NCBI GenBank assembly: GCA_001972305.1
Contig: BDDD01000043.1
Location: forward strand, 669,717-733,716
From: Cephalotus follicularis
Lineage: Eukaryota; Streptophyta; Magnoliopsida; Oxalidales; Cephalotaceae
Direction of reading: 5' to 3'
Length of the DNA stretch: 64,000 nucleotides
The position numbers were made by a program, and so were the translations under genes. Below are positions 23,580-36,949 of the stretch, in pieces (within the stretch, counting starts at the first letter, position 1; each line of letters begins with the position of its first letter). Below the pieces are notes generated by a model, which was given only the letters and a program-made list of their open reading frames with translations, was not told where the DNA came from and made no database searches.

Positions 23580-25888
23580 TGTCACACCGCGTTCTCAATT
23601 ACCATTTATTAAACATGGTTATCAGTTAATCCAGCATTTATTAAAATCCAATAAAATTTAAACCTTAGCGGAAGCAATCATTCATACTGGATTATATAAA
23701 AGTATCCGCATGTAGCCCATACTACGTGCATACCCAATCCAATACCAGTCATAAATTACATATCAGCAATGTAAATATAACTTAAAAGAGTATGACTTTA
23801 TTACACTATTCGATAACATTACAACTTAACAACATTGAAATAAGAACCCTCCAAGTATAGCTTCAACAGCACGTGCAACTCTTCACTTCGATCTGTAATG
23901 GTAGGTGTTAGTCGTTGTCCTCACTTGGCTAAGTAGGAAATATGCATGACAATGAACATATGAATGTAATCATGCATGGCAATTACATCATTAAACACTA
24001 AGTATATATATGATGAATATATATAAGCAATCATGCCAAATGGCTACAATCAATCACTTGATCATGAATACCGCACAAGGGTACAATCAATCACTACACT
24101 GGGTGGGTGTCATCTAGTGCTATCTCCTAGCTCAACCGATACAACACCTGACTACCACCATGCACTCCGATGTAATAGACTAGGTAAACACTTATTTCCA
24201 GCACTTGGTGGGCAATATAACACTCACTGTCTGCAATGCAGATAAATTTGGTGGATAAGCTAGAGCAAACTCCTGGCATATCCTCTCACCTCCGTAGTCA
24301 GTGGCATACTCTATGCCCCTAGACTATCAGAAACACTTCAATCACAATCAATCACTGAAATTACATATATGTAATATGTAAAATAACACTAGTTTTCTTT
24401 GAGAAAATGGTAAACACTTTCACTTAAATTCTCTTTTGAGGAAACAATAAAACACTTCACTGACTGTGCCTCACTTGGAGGAAATAGTAAAACACTTTAC
24501 TAGGCTTCCCATTTGAGGAAACAAAACAATACAATTAGTTTTCTTTTAAAAGCAGTAATAGAAAACCTTGACTATGCATATAGCATCAATAGATAAATCA
24601 CTTGATAGATATATAATATCTATAACAATATGTCACTTTCAATAATATGCAATCACTAAATCAATACAATCATTGGTGGTTCTAGAAATCAAACCACATA
24701 AATGCAAGCAAACATATGCTCAGAATATAAAACAGTCACTATTGGCATCTACGTGTATCTTAGGTGTCAACGAACACTTATGCGTCAACGTGTATCTTAG
24801 GCGTTAACGTCATTTACGCGTCAACGAGTACTTAGGCATCGACGTAAATCATCCTAACCGTACGAAACATCAACTAATTCTAGCTATGGCGTTAACGTCA
24901 ACCACTTAGGCATTGACGAAAACCAACCTATCCGAACAAAATACCGCCTATTCCAATTAAGGCGTTAACGTCAATCATTTAGGCGTCGACGTGAATCGAA
25001 TGCAGAAAGACAATCAGTTAACAACCATTTCAATCAAGCATGGATTTAACACTTGGAATCAACATGCAAGCACTCACAATCACCAACACAATATACAAGC
25101 CATATTTTCATAAGCATGTCATAAACCCTACTACCTACCTCTGATTCCAAGTTAGGAATCGAAAGTCCACTTCTTTAAGCTTTATTCCGATGCTCAGCTT
25201 CTCCATGCCTCAAGATCCGGTTCGATCACTCCACTTCCGAGTTCCAAGATCTGGTCCTCAAGCTTATTTTCCTGGCTTAAGTGGCGGAACAACAATGCTC
25301 TCACTCACTCTCTCTTTCACTGGTGTGAGGTCCGGAGAAGAGGAGAGGAGCTTTAATGGATTCACTCCTCCCTCTCCTTCCTCATGGCAGGTGACAAGAC
25401 CTGCATCAATCACTCTTCTCTCACTTTTCATCAGTGCAGAGCAAGGGGAAGTGCAAAATCTCGCACTTTTGTCCCTCACGCGTCTTCTGTCCTTCTTTTA
25501 ACGTATTCTGCTGACACTTTAGGCATCAACGTCAATGATGGGCATCGACGCATTGACTCCCTACCTTGGCGTTAACAAGCTCTTCTAGTCACGTTAACGC
25601 CTATCCTCTTCAGTTCACCAGCAATGGACGTTAACGTCCTCGCATGGCATCAACGCCTTTAGGCAAAAGCCTTAAGCGCATTTCAATGTTACTTGGCATT
25701 GACGTCAATGCATGGCGTTGACGCGCAAGTGCCTTAATTCCTTTACATTCAACACTTAGACTTATCTTCCTTCAATATCCACAACAATAAGCTAATTTAA
25801 AGGACAATTAGAAATTAATCTCAGATCAATGTATAATTTTATTCATGAATTATACAACATACATCGAAATGAAATTTTGGTCATTACA
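23580..25888 (-). repeat. 5' LTR of the minus-strand chromovirus
   Basis: It is the partner of 16523-18834. On + it starts TGTCACACCGCG and ends GGTCATTACA. TCGACG-type clusters lie at 24735-24990 and 25515-25730, partly decayed relative to the partner. Confidence 0.93.
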
Positions 25889-26148
25889 GTACACGATCAT
25901 AACAGTACATCCATGGCATGTATGAACAACTATCATAATTATAAAGAATGTTATGGCATGATAACAATTGGGGTTAACCAAATCATGTATATGACCATCC
26001 CATATCGGTATATACATAATTCGTTAACGTATACATTCACTCCTATCCATCCAATTATCAGACAATCAGAAGGTTAACGAGATATATACACTGTCCCATA
26101 CCAATATATATAGGTGGTTAACCTAACATACAATATCTGAAAGCCTAA

Positions 26149-26668
26149 ACCTACCTTTTTAGGACGGTGCATAGCTTTAGGTTTAGAACATCTAGTTGCC
26201 TACTGTAAAGAGTGATAGGTCCAACAAGAACTAGTCACCTACAAGTAGACCTATAGGTACTCAACTAATTACAAATCCATTCAAGTCAAGTAAAAGCATG
26301 CAAGCATTCCATAGCTGAATGTGAGTCTCAAGCCTTACCTTTTCAGGATGGTACTCAGCTCAGGGATGAGACATCTCACTAATCCCACCTTTTTAGGATG
26401 GCTCTTAGCTAAAGGATTAGTTTGAGGCTTCCTAAATACGTACGTATAACCCTCCCAAATGCGACCCACAACTCTAGGGTTATACACAAGTCGAGATCCC
26501 ACCTTTTCAAGATGTCCCTCAGCTTAAGGATTAGACAATTAGTCGTCTATATGTCCATCGATAGTAGCTCAACGTGAGTCTCAATCCCACATTTTGAGGA
26601 TGGCACAAAGCTCAAGATCGAGACATCTAACCCCACTTTTTCAAGATGGCACACAGCTCAAGGGTTAC
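26149..26668 (-). repeat. six interspersed copies of a ~36-bp motif in a family-Y LTR
   Basis: Copies of a CCCACCTTTTCAGGATGG-like motif followed by AGCTCAAGG-like sequence begin near 26149, 26335, 26384, 26498, 26586 and 26631. Spacing is irregular and the intervening sequence is not repeated, so this is not a simple tandem array. Confidence 0.85.
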
Positions 26669-27677
26669 TCATGAGGCTTGACTAAACGCGTATTGTGAGT
26701 AATTCTAGCAGAGGGCTTAGTCGACTGTAGATCGATGCCTCATACCTGATTAGAAGTCACTGTTCACTCTACAGTGAACACATCTATAGACTCTTTCTTT
26801 ATTCTTTACTTTGTCATGGTAGAAAAATATTTTAAAGAATCATCACTCAATTTAAAACACATTTACATAGGTTAGATTCACATCTAGGAGGCTCACGAAG
26901 AAGATCATTTGAGAGAAACAAGAGAAATGTCTCAAACAGACTACTTTCGGAGAAAACCTCCATAAAACTTTACATTTCAAAACCCTTTTGTATGTACATT
27001 TAATTAAATCTTTTTTAAAACATATGGAAATGTGTCAAAACATGTCTAAGATACTTTCATTTGAGTATTGGAAGACTCCCAATGAAAATCGTTTGAGAAA
27101 ACATGTAAAAACAACATTTTAGGGTCCAAACCATCAGACCAGCTGACTAATAGTCGACTGATATGAGGTCATTAATCGACTAATGACGCATTATTCAACT
27201 AATATGCTCATTCTGGTTGACTAGGGTGGACGAAAGGTTTATAGGTTAGATCAATTCGAGCTAACTTAGGGTTTTGACCTTGTTCCTCATTTAAAACAAA
27301 ATTTAAAGGACTAGATCTATACATGTCTAGAGATGACATATCAAGAGATAAAGTCATTTGACCGTTAAAAGGTCACTGAATATGAAAAAGGGTTAGATCT
27401 AAAAGTCAAATTTAAACTCATTTTAATCCGTTCTAATCAATCCTATCACATGCATACTCAAGTGCTTATCAAGGCATTATAACCCATGCATATCATAAAG
27501 CAATAAATCATTCCAAATTCATTTTAGGTAGAGAAATACCTAACCTAAACACTTTGGAGCTTCAACCAGTGAATCTATCAGATAGAGGAGGAGACTCAAG
27601 TCTCTAACTTCTATCGACTACCCCTTATTCCCATGATCATCTAGGTTCCAGGTTTGTAAGATTTGGAGAAGGAAGTT

Positions 27678-27714
<37 letters not shown>

Positions 27715-28067
27715 GATAAATGATGGAAAATAGGAAACATGTTTCTATTTATAGGTTTTCTCTCTTAAACTTAAAATGCTCACATCTATCATATGCAACT
27801 AACTGCCCATATATTATCCCTCATGTATGCACATATAACATTTAAACATCTCTAATTATGTATATACATGTATATGCTCAAATCCGGACAAATAATACCC
27901 CAATCACTGCAATAGCATTTCATATAGTACTCATCCGTCCATATAGGTATTAAATACCCCAATCCACATCATAATCACATCCACAATCATTTTCATGATA
28001 TCTCTATGCCATGAAAATATGATACAATATATGCTAAAGCCAGTAAAGATTGTTTCGGAGTGTTACA

Positions 28068-28430
28068 GGTTCACCTTAGAGATTCTCCAAAGAAATGCAT
28101 CTTAAGCATCCCAGAAAGATATTGTCAGAATTCTATGAAACAAATCACCCCTTAGAATAAAACAAGGAAACACTAAATACATATTATGAGTTCTTTCATT
28201 ACTCGCGAAGTTTATATTCATTTAAAAATTATTTCATTACTCCAAAACTCTTGTATTCTAAAGAGAAATAATCACTTATAGCAGTAGTCCCTTGGATGTT
28301 TAAACGTTTGCTGCATAGTCAACAACACTTGAAGTCACGTGATCAATCACCAAATAAACACAAGTCCAAGTCTATTGGTCAACCACCTGATAAACAAATC
28401 CATTTACCAAACTCAAACTCCATCAGATAA
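28068..28430. other. unassigned stretch
   Basis: This lies between the family-Y LTR end and a copia fragment. It is AT-rich with no convincing open frame. A short minus-strand reading near 28070-28150 looks protein-like but contains a stop and matches nothing I recognise. Confidence 0.4.
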
Positions 28431-28726
28431 TGTTATCTTTTTTTTAGATGAATTAGTTGGACAAGAAAATCTCAACCTATTGTTTTTTATCTTATATAAT
28501 TCAACCAGTTGATGTATATTGCTTATAATGTTTAAAGCAAATAAATAAATATCAATTGCTTGCCTCTTCTCCTATAAGAGAGAAAGCCCTTCAATTATTT
28601 TCATACATTGTTTGTCATTATGGCATCAGAGCCAGAAGGGAAAGGAACTTCTCACCAGAAAAAGGAAACACAATCAACCTCTTCAAACACAGAAAACACC
28701 ACCATGACAACCAAAACCATAGTAAC
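28431..28726 (+). mobile_element. Ty1/copia-like fragment: short LTR, PBS, gag start
   Basis: A possible 187-base LTR (TGTTATC to TTTGTCA, 28431-28617) is followed by TGGCATCAGAGCC at 28621-28633, one change from the Met-tRNA primer-binding site. An ATG at 28620 overlaps this site and opens a Ser/Thr/Lys-rich frame (MASEPEGKGTSHQKK...) that could be a gag N-terminus. It is cut at 28727 by a family-Y LTR. The order LTR, PBS, ATG fits a retrotransposon; the copia assignment is an inference from the short LTR. Confidence 0.5.
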
Positions 28727-30357
28727 TGTAACGCTACGAGCCCGAAAGGCGAGTCCGAGACGTCACTCTTTTTCTTATTTGGTCACTTGGTTCAATAGTT
28801 GGGTACTAGTTAAATTTAACAATTACGGAATAATCTAAAACTTTAAGAAAATTTATACAATAATCCATTCAACATCTTAAAAGAACAACTGATATAAATA
28901 CTATTATCACAGTCCTAAATGTAATGCAGTCTTATACATGAATTTAGCACAATATCACTAGTCTCTGCTAAGCCTTCAGCCCAAACATCTACAGCACCTT
29001 AACTCACTGACCACTGCTCTCTGTTGCCCGACTTGAACACATTATCATAGCCCATCCCGGAGGATGTGTTAGCCAAACGGCCAAGCAGAAGAGTCCCCAT
29101 GAACAAAAATAATGAAAAGTTTATATAGTGATAATGTATGTTATGGTATATGCATGAATGCCAGTTGTGATCTGACTATTCATACACAACCGTCTCATAC
29201 CAATGTATAAGAATAGAATCTAATTAATCAATCCTTTCTAATTATCTATCAGACAATCAAGTACAAGTGTACAAAGACACTCAAACATCCTATACAGCTT
29301 AAAGACCTTAGATATCGGTATCAATCGGTATCAGTACAGTACAATACATCTAACCCACGAAAGGAAGTCCTTCAAAAATTGTAGGTTAGATGATCTAGTC
29401 ATCTAAGGATCATCCTAATAGATACTCGACTAGACAGTGATCTAACTATCTTGATCGACCATAGGAATACACAGTTTGATCTGACTCAGCTATCCTAGAT
29501 CAGCCCAATGAATATGTAACTAAGTCTCCTAACTGTCTATAGATCAGCTGAATAGATACGCAGTTAGATATAGTTGTCTATGGATCAGCCCAATAGATGA
29601 CGCAGCTATATAATAGGATTAACCAATCAGTAAAAGCTATAAAGGAGGGTGGCTATCTAATCAGATGGAACAATTGAACAAAGTTCAACGCCTAACATGC
29701 CTGAATAGAAGTCACTAAGGTCTCTCTAATAGGTTCAATCAATAAGTTAAACAGTTGATCAGTCGGTAAATACAATCTCAGTTTGGTTATATCAATCGGT
29801 TAATCAACGTAAAAAACAGATCGATAAGGCGCAAAGATCATTGCGTGATCGATTTTCATTAAAACTATTTTAAAATAGTGTACATGGGTCTTGGAAAAGG
29901 CCTCGGGCATGTCCAGTGAAACACTTCTAGTTAAATTCCACGAAAGAAGTTCACTTGAAAGGACAAGGGAAATGCGTCGATGCTCAGGGTTGAGCATCAA
30001 TGCTTTCCCATGGAATTTTAAGTTTAGTGCTTCCCAGATAGGAATGCGTCAATGCTCAAGAAAGGCATCGATGTGTTCCCGTCCTTAATCCCTAGTGGCC
30101 ATGCAATGAACATGGATGCTTTTGCAAGTGGAAAAGTATCAATTATTACAAAGCCATCAATGCCCAAAGGCTGAGCATCTATGTGTTTTCAATATAATAT
30201 ACAATTTATAAAAGAAATGCGTCAATTCCTAAGGACTTGGCATTGATGCTTTTCCAGTATGTCATGTCTTAGTTGAGAGGAACGTGACGATGCCCAAAGG
30301 ATTGAGCATTGATGTATATCCTAGAAGTTAGTCTAGGAAACAAAGCTTGGGTGAAGT
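28727..30357 (-). repeat. second family-Y LTR, left part
   Basis: On + it begins TGTAACGCTACGAGCCC after GTAAC and aligns with 16084-16522 and then loosely with 25889 onward. Around 29400-29620 a motif like GATCAGCCCAATAGATACGC recurs about four times. From 29960 to 30440 there are many GCGTCGATGC/GCATCGATGT motifs. The right end is not identifiable because the sequence runs into the inverted repeat starting at 30358. Confidence 0.65.
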
Positions 30358-31214
30358 GCATCGATTCCCATGGGAAGAATGCATTGACGTAGTTCATCGA
30401 GAAACCCAGAAGCTCAATAAAAAGGGATGTATCGATGTGTTTCTATCAGTATGGTCCAGAATCAAGTGTTTTCAAGTTCAGTCAATTGTGAGCCAGTTTC
30501 AAAACAATCTGAGTGTTTAGACAAGTTCCAAAACCCTTAGGGAACATATATAAATAAAATTTTAGGCATTTAAAACATTAGATACAAGATTTAGGTTAAA
30601 AATTCCCAAATCTAAACTAAAAAGTCATTTTCAATTCAGTTTCTATTCCAATCAGTTTCTAAGCATAAAAAAAAGTTGGAAAAATCTCAAAATGGCCTCC
30701 CCAAATATATGTGTGTTTTCAATTTGGCGTATATCTTGAACAAAATTCTCAATCGAGCGTCCAACTTACCAAAACGTTCCAATTTCACCCACACCGTTAA
30801 CTATCGTTAGTCAATTGAGTAAAATGACACGAAACAAGGTGTTAAATGCCACGTCAGACTCGAAGATCCCAAACCATGAAATTGGAACGTTTTGGAAAGT
30901 CAGATGAATGATTGGGGATTTTTTTCAAGATAGATGCCAAATTGAAAACACACATATATTTGGGGAGGCCATTTTGAGATTTTTCCAACTTTTTTTATGC
31001 TTAGAAACTAATTGGAATTGAAACTGAATTGAAAATGACTTTTAGGTTTAGATTTGGGAATTTTTAACCTAAATCTTGTATCTAATGTTTTAAATGCCTA
31101 AAACTGGCTTATATATGTTCCCTAAGGGTTTTTGAACTTGTCTAAACACTCAGACTGTTCTGAAACCGGCTCACAACTGATTGAACTGGAAAACACTTGA
31201 TTTTGGACCATAGT

Positions 31215-34200
31215 TGTAATACCCCGTACCTTTTGGAGAAATCAAGAGTTCTTTTTCTTAGGTTATATGATATGCTTTCTTTTGTTTTTTGGACTTATGT
31301 GTAATTATGGATAAGAGAAGGATGTTAAGCCAAGGTTTAAGTGAGAATTGGGGAAGTTGAAGGACTTTTATGCAAAGCTTGTTGAGGAAGATTCCAACTT
31401 CCAAGATAAAAGACGGCTTAAGTGGGGATTAGTGTGAGTTATCTTGAGATTTGGATATCTTTTATTCTAGCTTCTGCAGATTAGAGAGAGAGAGAGAGAG
31501 AGAGCTCTAGTTTTCTTCTTCTTCTTCTTCGTTCTTGCGCCTGGACCAGTAGCAGTTGAAGCTTTCCGAGTGCAACAGTGGAAGAAGCAGACAAGGTAAA
31601 GGAAGAAGCAGACAAGCCAGAGGAAGAGAGTAGCAGAGAACAGGGGACGTTAGCGTCCAAGAAAGTAACAAGAACAGTGAGTGGGACATCCTTTCTTTTA
31701 AAGCTTTTTATTGTTAATCTTATGTTTCCTTGAGAATCCTTTTCTTCAGCTTCAGTTTGAGTAAGTGAGTTTAGATAGGAAGTTGTTTTCCCTAATGTCT
31801 TATGTTAACCTTTTCTTTTTGAGTGGAGTGTTCCCAGAGCCCAGAGCCCAGAGCAAGATGTTATGTAGCCTTGATGTCACACTCGTTCCCTACAACAACC
31901 GATATTCTACTGAGAACGGATATGACGTTCCACATGACAACTTCCTTTCGGAAATCACCACATGGTTTCTATAAAACTCACTTTAAACTTGGAAATCAAA
32001 AAGTTAAACGTCTCCAAAACTTTGAAAATTTTTCTAACTCTTAAATTTTTTCGAAAATCGGGCATGTAGTATTCGTTTATAGGACTATGCCCCCTGTAAA
32101 TAAAAACACATTTTATAAACACACTCCCGAAGGAGGAATCAACAGTTTATAATCGGGCTAAGCCCTCAGCAAACCACAATTTAAAGCAGTAAACATAGGT
32201 TGGGCTCGGCCTCAACCATTTCAACTAGCACTAAAAGTAAATCTATAGGGCTCGGCCCTTTTTTATCAAAACCATAAGAGAAAACGTTTATATAAAAACA
32301 TAAGTAAATGCATAATTAAATATTGATGTGGAATGCTATGCATGTGTTAAAATCCTGGTAGCATGCCCTGCCTCCGTGGTCAATCATCAACAGCAACAAA
32401 CTAGCAATCACTTACCATCTCGCCTTTATCTGGAAGGGAAATAAAAGAGAGGGGGTTAGTCCAAATGACTAAGTGAGTAGAAACAATAAATACATCTCCC
32501 ATAAATATATACTGAATAGAAGGCAAAATAAAATAAGCTCAAAGTAGTATATAAAGTGAATCTATGGCAAGAAATAAAATCAATGATCACAAAAGAAATC
32601 AAGATCCAAAAGGATAATCAAATCAACTGAAGATATCAAGATCCATAACAAATCATGATCCACAAAGGATATCGAGATCACAAGGGATATCGAGATAACA
32701 AAGGAACATCGAGATTCTCGATGTGTAAACGAAATCAACGAAAGGGATCTCGATACTCGACAAATGGCTCCAAAATATAACATGAGTCAGAAATGAAAAC
32801 AATATCATCAAAAGAGATCCACAAAGGTTCCAAGATCATCTCGATACTTAACAATCGAATTCCACAAATGTGACCATAGACATTAACAAGGCTCCATAAA
32901 TGAAACACTCGAACTTAGCAACGAAGTCCACTGAACGAATATCAAAGTCAAGACAGAAATCGAATACATGAGAGTCAACAACAAATCCAAGTATCTGAAT
33001 ATCAACTCAAAGATGCGATCATAAATCAAATATCAAACATCAAGAATGTAATATGTGCCCAAATAATCATAAACAACAAAAATATAAGGGGATGCTGGTA
33101 CCAATCCTGTCACTGTCTTATATCCCCGCCAAATCACATGGCGACATATCATATCCCCGCCAAATCACACGGCGTCATAACATAACCGTTGCAGCAATGA
33201 TATCAGGCCAATAGGCTACAGGATGTGTACATAGTCCTTCATACACCGGTGCAGAGTGCCTATGGTAAGCATAACATCCATACCTCGCACGAGGGGCTGG
33301 CATATACTGCACGGACCCTAGCCCTCGCCGAGAAACCCGCACGCACACTCAACCTCATCCGAGGGACCCGCGTGCAATATATATCAACAACCAAACTCAG
33401 TCCAATAGGAGGGTAATGGAGCAGCTCTGCTGCACTCACACTCAGCATACCATCATAGACAATAGTATGCCGCAGATCCAGGTATGGATCCCGGGGGCAG
33501 TTTCCACATAACACCCCATCATAGACCAATGGGCCTGCTAAGTAGAGTTGAGCGTCGAACATATACCACTCCTTGGACCGGTAATACATATCCATAATCC
33601 CGGTACCCAGCATCAGAATATAAATAGTGTAACCATATAACGAGTCACAAAGTCACAAGTGTGAGAAGGTGACCAAGTCACCCAAAGCATCAAGCATATA
33701 ACCGCTCGGAATCACATCACAATCATGAATACGTCACAAAAGACAACTGGATACAATTTCTGAACAATAACCCAATCATAAGAAAACCGGGCACATATGA
33801 AGGACATGACTCTCAAGTAATGAAATAGAGTAAATGAAGGTCCAACGAAAAAGTACAAAGGCACGTCGCCACATAACAACCATTTTTAGCAAAAGATAGG
33901 AATTGCTCAATGGTATCAACGACAATGATCAAGTATAACAATAAAGAAACCAATCCAAATAAACAAATTCGGCCCTCAATAGCCATCTCATGATAGAACC
34001 ACAAGGGAGCACATAACCAACAACAAAACTCAAACATGACAATACGAAGCAAGAATGAATATAACAGTAGAAATAGAAACAATATACACTCGCAGGAGCC
34101 AATGGGGATACGATGTCACGAGGTGAAATGAATATATGATCACAAGGTCTCATATCAAAGTAGAAGTTCAAACAAGAATACTCAAAGGATTCCCGAATAA

Positions 34201-36949
34201 CAAACGTGTCATATTAATATGAACATTCAATCGGAATATCAATAGAGGGCTCAAAACAAACGATTAAGGAATCGATTTCAATAACAGGTTCAAAACAAGC
34301 GATTATAGATTCAATTGCACAATGGACAATTTATAAGTCCTATCAGAGTTCAATCGATAATGTAAATAAAGATTATGAGAAACCATTATAGAATCATATA
34401 ATAAGCCATACGGTAGGAAGAGGTGGCCTTCTAGGCCACGACCGGCCCAACCCGCGCCCAAAACGGCGGTGGAGGAGAGCCGGCAGTGACGCTAGGCGAA
34501 GAAGAAAGGAAGAGAAAGAAGAAAAAGAATGAGGAAGGACGCTTACCGGCGGCTGAAGGCAGACCCGCGCGCCCTCTCCCGGTCCGACGCCTTCGTCCGA
34601 CGGCTCTCTCCCGGTCTCTCTCTCTGTCTTGCTCCCGTCTCCTCTCTGTCTCTCTGTTCTGTGTTCATACGGGCGCTATGCGCCCGTCACTCTTGTTTAT
34701 TTCAATTGGCGCCTAGCGCCTTCTAGGCGCCTCACGAGTACCCCTTTTTATTTATTTATTTATTTATATAACATAATTAATATATATAATAATAGTAATT
34801 ACTAAAATGCCATTCACCGATTTGCACGCTCACGTGTTTGCAATTCAGCCCCGTAAATGTGACACGGGGTGTCACACTTGATATCGATCATCTTCAGATG
34901 AGATGACATGTATGTGTTCACCCACCTCAACAGTGTACCTATGATGGGTTGTTGAGCGAGTCTGCCCCCAGGTCCTACCCGAATCTCCTTACATTATGGC
35001 TAGGACAATGTACAGGGTGAGTGCAGCCGAACACATGTACAAGCTCCTTCCTCCTCAGCCTATCCTCACAGGATGAGAAGTTGAGTGAGTCTATCCCTGG
35101 GTTCCATACCTGGATCCCCTTGCATTGTTGCTAGGATAATGTATAGCGGTGAGTATAGTTGAGCTAAGTTGTCAGATATAGTAGTATAGAGAGCCCTTTA
35201 GTATGTTTTCTGGAAGAGGACCTTGTCCTCGGACTTTTAGTCCCCAGCCCAGCTTTCAGTGAAGCAGTAAGCAAAGTACATATGAGTTGGCAGGTAAGCT
35301 GCCCAGCTCGGCTTAGGCCAAAAATACAGAAAGAATAGATGAGTCGGCAGGTAAGCTGTCCAACTCAGCTAAGGCCAAAAACCAGCTCAGGCCACTATAA
35401 GTTGGCAAGTATATTTATGTAACCAGCAGGCTTCGGCCTAGATCAGCACAACAAAGAAAAGTCAGTTCTAGCTTAGTTGTTCACCTCGGGTGTTTAGCCG
35501 GGAAGGACCCCAGTTTTTTTACAAATATCTTTCTTTTAACCAGTTGTACTCTTAAGTTTATTTCAGCTTTTATGAACGTTCTAGAACTAGTTAAGCAGAG
35601 AAAGAGTAAGTTTTCCAACTTTGAGCTTTTCCTTATTGTATTCCATGAGATGTGCTTTGTTACAGTTTTTTTTCCCCATTTGGGATAATTAATCATGCTC
35701 ATGGTAAGTTTTCTTCAGCGCATTCCTTTCTATGGATGCACCAGAGGATGTTTTGTTCCCAGTCACTTAGTCAGTTGGACTAATCCCCTCATAGATTCTT
35801 TTGTAGACCAGCCAGTCGGAGGAGACCCTCCAGCCCCACATTAGATAGCTCAGTAAAGTAGTTTTTGAGCTCAGCAGCACGGGACGCCTGCTCGGGCGTT
35901 TAGCTTTGCATTGCATTGGGCATTCTTTGGGTTCTTTTACCCTTATTTTGTAGTAAAGTAGATGAGAGTGTGTATCCTTGTAAAGAAAGATAAGGTTAAG
36001 TTATGTTTTCTTTTGCCTGCCAGGGAAGGCAGTGTTTGTATGACAGAGGAAAAATATGTAATTGTTTGATACTTTTAAGATATCTTATGGATGTTTTTAG
36101 TTTATAGATGTGTTCATCTTATGTTTTTATAAACTTTTCATATTTTGAGTTTTGTGATCCCAGGCCTGGCAGGGGAGTTAGAGAGTCCCCGGGCTAGTAT
36201 AGCGGAGATGAGCCCAGCAGGGGTGTTATGTTTATGCTTGAGAGTATGGGATATGAGCTTTACCCCGGGAGGCACGGTGTCCCCAGGGTGATGGCGTTGT
36301 TGGGCCTTGGGCAAAGGCAGCAGGGAAGGTGTCCCTGGAGAGAGTGGCCAGGGGTGCCATGTTAGAGTAAGTCCCGGGACAGGCTTAAGTCTTGTGATGA
36401 TTGTTTAAGTTATGCTGTGCGTTTTGGTGTTAGCGCTATTGTGTTGAGCAGGGGTACCGGGGACTAGGTGTGTCCCCAGGATAGTTAAGTGTGCAGGTGT
36501 GGGCACGTGAGGAGTGCGTGCACCTCTCCTCGGGCATGTTCGTTAAGTGTGCTCGTGAGTTCCACGTGTGTGCTCTCCCCGGGCATGCTTTGCGCGTTAT
36601 GTTAAGTCCATGTGAGGAGCACGTGGGACTTAAGTAATGCGGAGCGTTTTGGAGCCTTGGTTAAGTAAAGCTTTGGGCATAAGTGAAACGGCGCTTATGG
36701 AGCTTTGGTTTTAAGTTGTGAGCGCTGGACACAAGAAGGAGTGGAGTTGAATCCTCTGCCCCGGCTGCCCGGTCAGCTGTGCTCCCAGCCCAGCCCAGTC
36801 CTTCTCAACGGGCTTTTGCTCGAAAGGTTCCTGGGGAGTTTTAAGATCGCTCCTCGGGCAGTTTCAGTTAGAGAGGGTTGTTGGCAGGAGGAGTGCCATC
36901 TCCGGTCAGGGCACGTGTCCTATAGAGTTAGCGGGAACGGGTCCTGACA
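31215..36949 (+). repeat. solo LTR, ~2.7 kb without its insert, TSD ATAGT
   Basis: The ends are TGTAATACCCCG and GGGTCCTGACA, flanked by ATAGT (31210-31214 and 36950-36954). It contains the opposite-strand solo LTR 31875-34876. The outer parts hold a (GA)n run (31483-31503), a diverged tandem duplication (about 34950-35050 and 35080-35165) and a twofold repeat around GGCAGGTAAGCTG (35290 and 35348). The GC-rich 36150-36900 part has no supported gene. Confidence 0.9.
31875..34876 (-). repeat. solo LTR, 3.0 kb, TSD CTTGA
   Basis: On + it starts TGTCACACTCG and ends GGGGTGTCACA, flanked by CTTGA (31870-31874 and 34877-34881). In minus orientation its 3' part carries GAGGGCTTAGCCC, CCTCCTTCGGGAG and the block ACGAATACTACATGCCCGA, shared with LTRs 11721-15340, A, B and C. 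A GC-rich leader with CT-rich tracts lies at 34440-34735, including the palindrome GGCGCCTAG...CTAGGCGCC (34704-34730), and a TTTATTTATTTAT run upstream. Minor repeats (CCCCGCCAAATCACATGGCG twice near 33123-33175; CGAGATCACAA copies near 32640-32710) give chance open frames. Confidence 0.92.

Larger units (their letters stand above)
16523..25888 (-). mobile_element. Tekay/Del-type chromovirus, both LTRs present, inactive
   Basis: The element is 9.4 kb with LTRs of 2312 (left) and 2309 bases (right), a primer-binding site inside the right LTR and a polypurine tract inside the left LTR. Protein order on the minus strand is gag, protease, RT, RNase H, integrase, chromodomain-like tail. The flanking bases are GTAAC and GTACA; only the first three agree, so the target duplication is weak or mutated. 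It sits in a family-Y LTR. Many stops, several frameshifts and lost catalytic residues show it is dead. Confidence 0.93.
16084..28067 (-). repeat. 5' LTR of family-Y gypsy element, interrupted by 16523-25888
   Basis: On + it starts TGACACCCCGAACC and ends TTTCGGAGTGTTACA; the parts 16084-16522 and 25889-28067 add to about 2.6 kb. The left part matches 28727-29110 (for example GTTGGGTACTAG and CCCATCCCG-AGGATG), which is a second copy of this LTR family. It contains six interspersed copies of a 36-base motif (26149-26668) and a (GA)n run at 27682-27710. Confidence 0.8.

Noticed and set aside
33260..33613. 117-residue minus-strand frame
   Set aside because: It lies inside the 31875-34876 solo LTR, in a GC-rich patch of degenerate repeats, with no recognisable domain.
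31215..36949. interpretation as one full element with internal coding region
   Set aside because: The middle part is a separate opposite-strand solo LTR with its own CTTGA duplication; the remaining sequence shows no protein domain and no repeated LTR ends.
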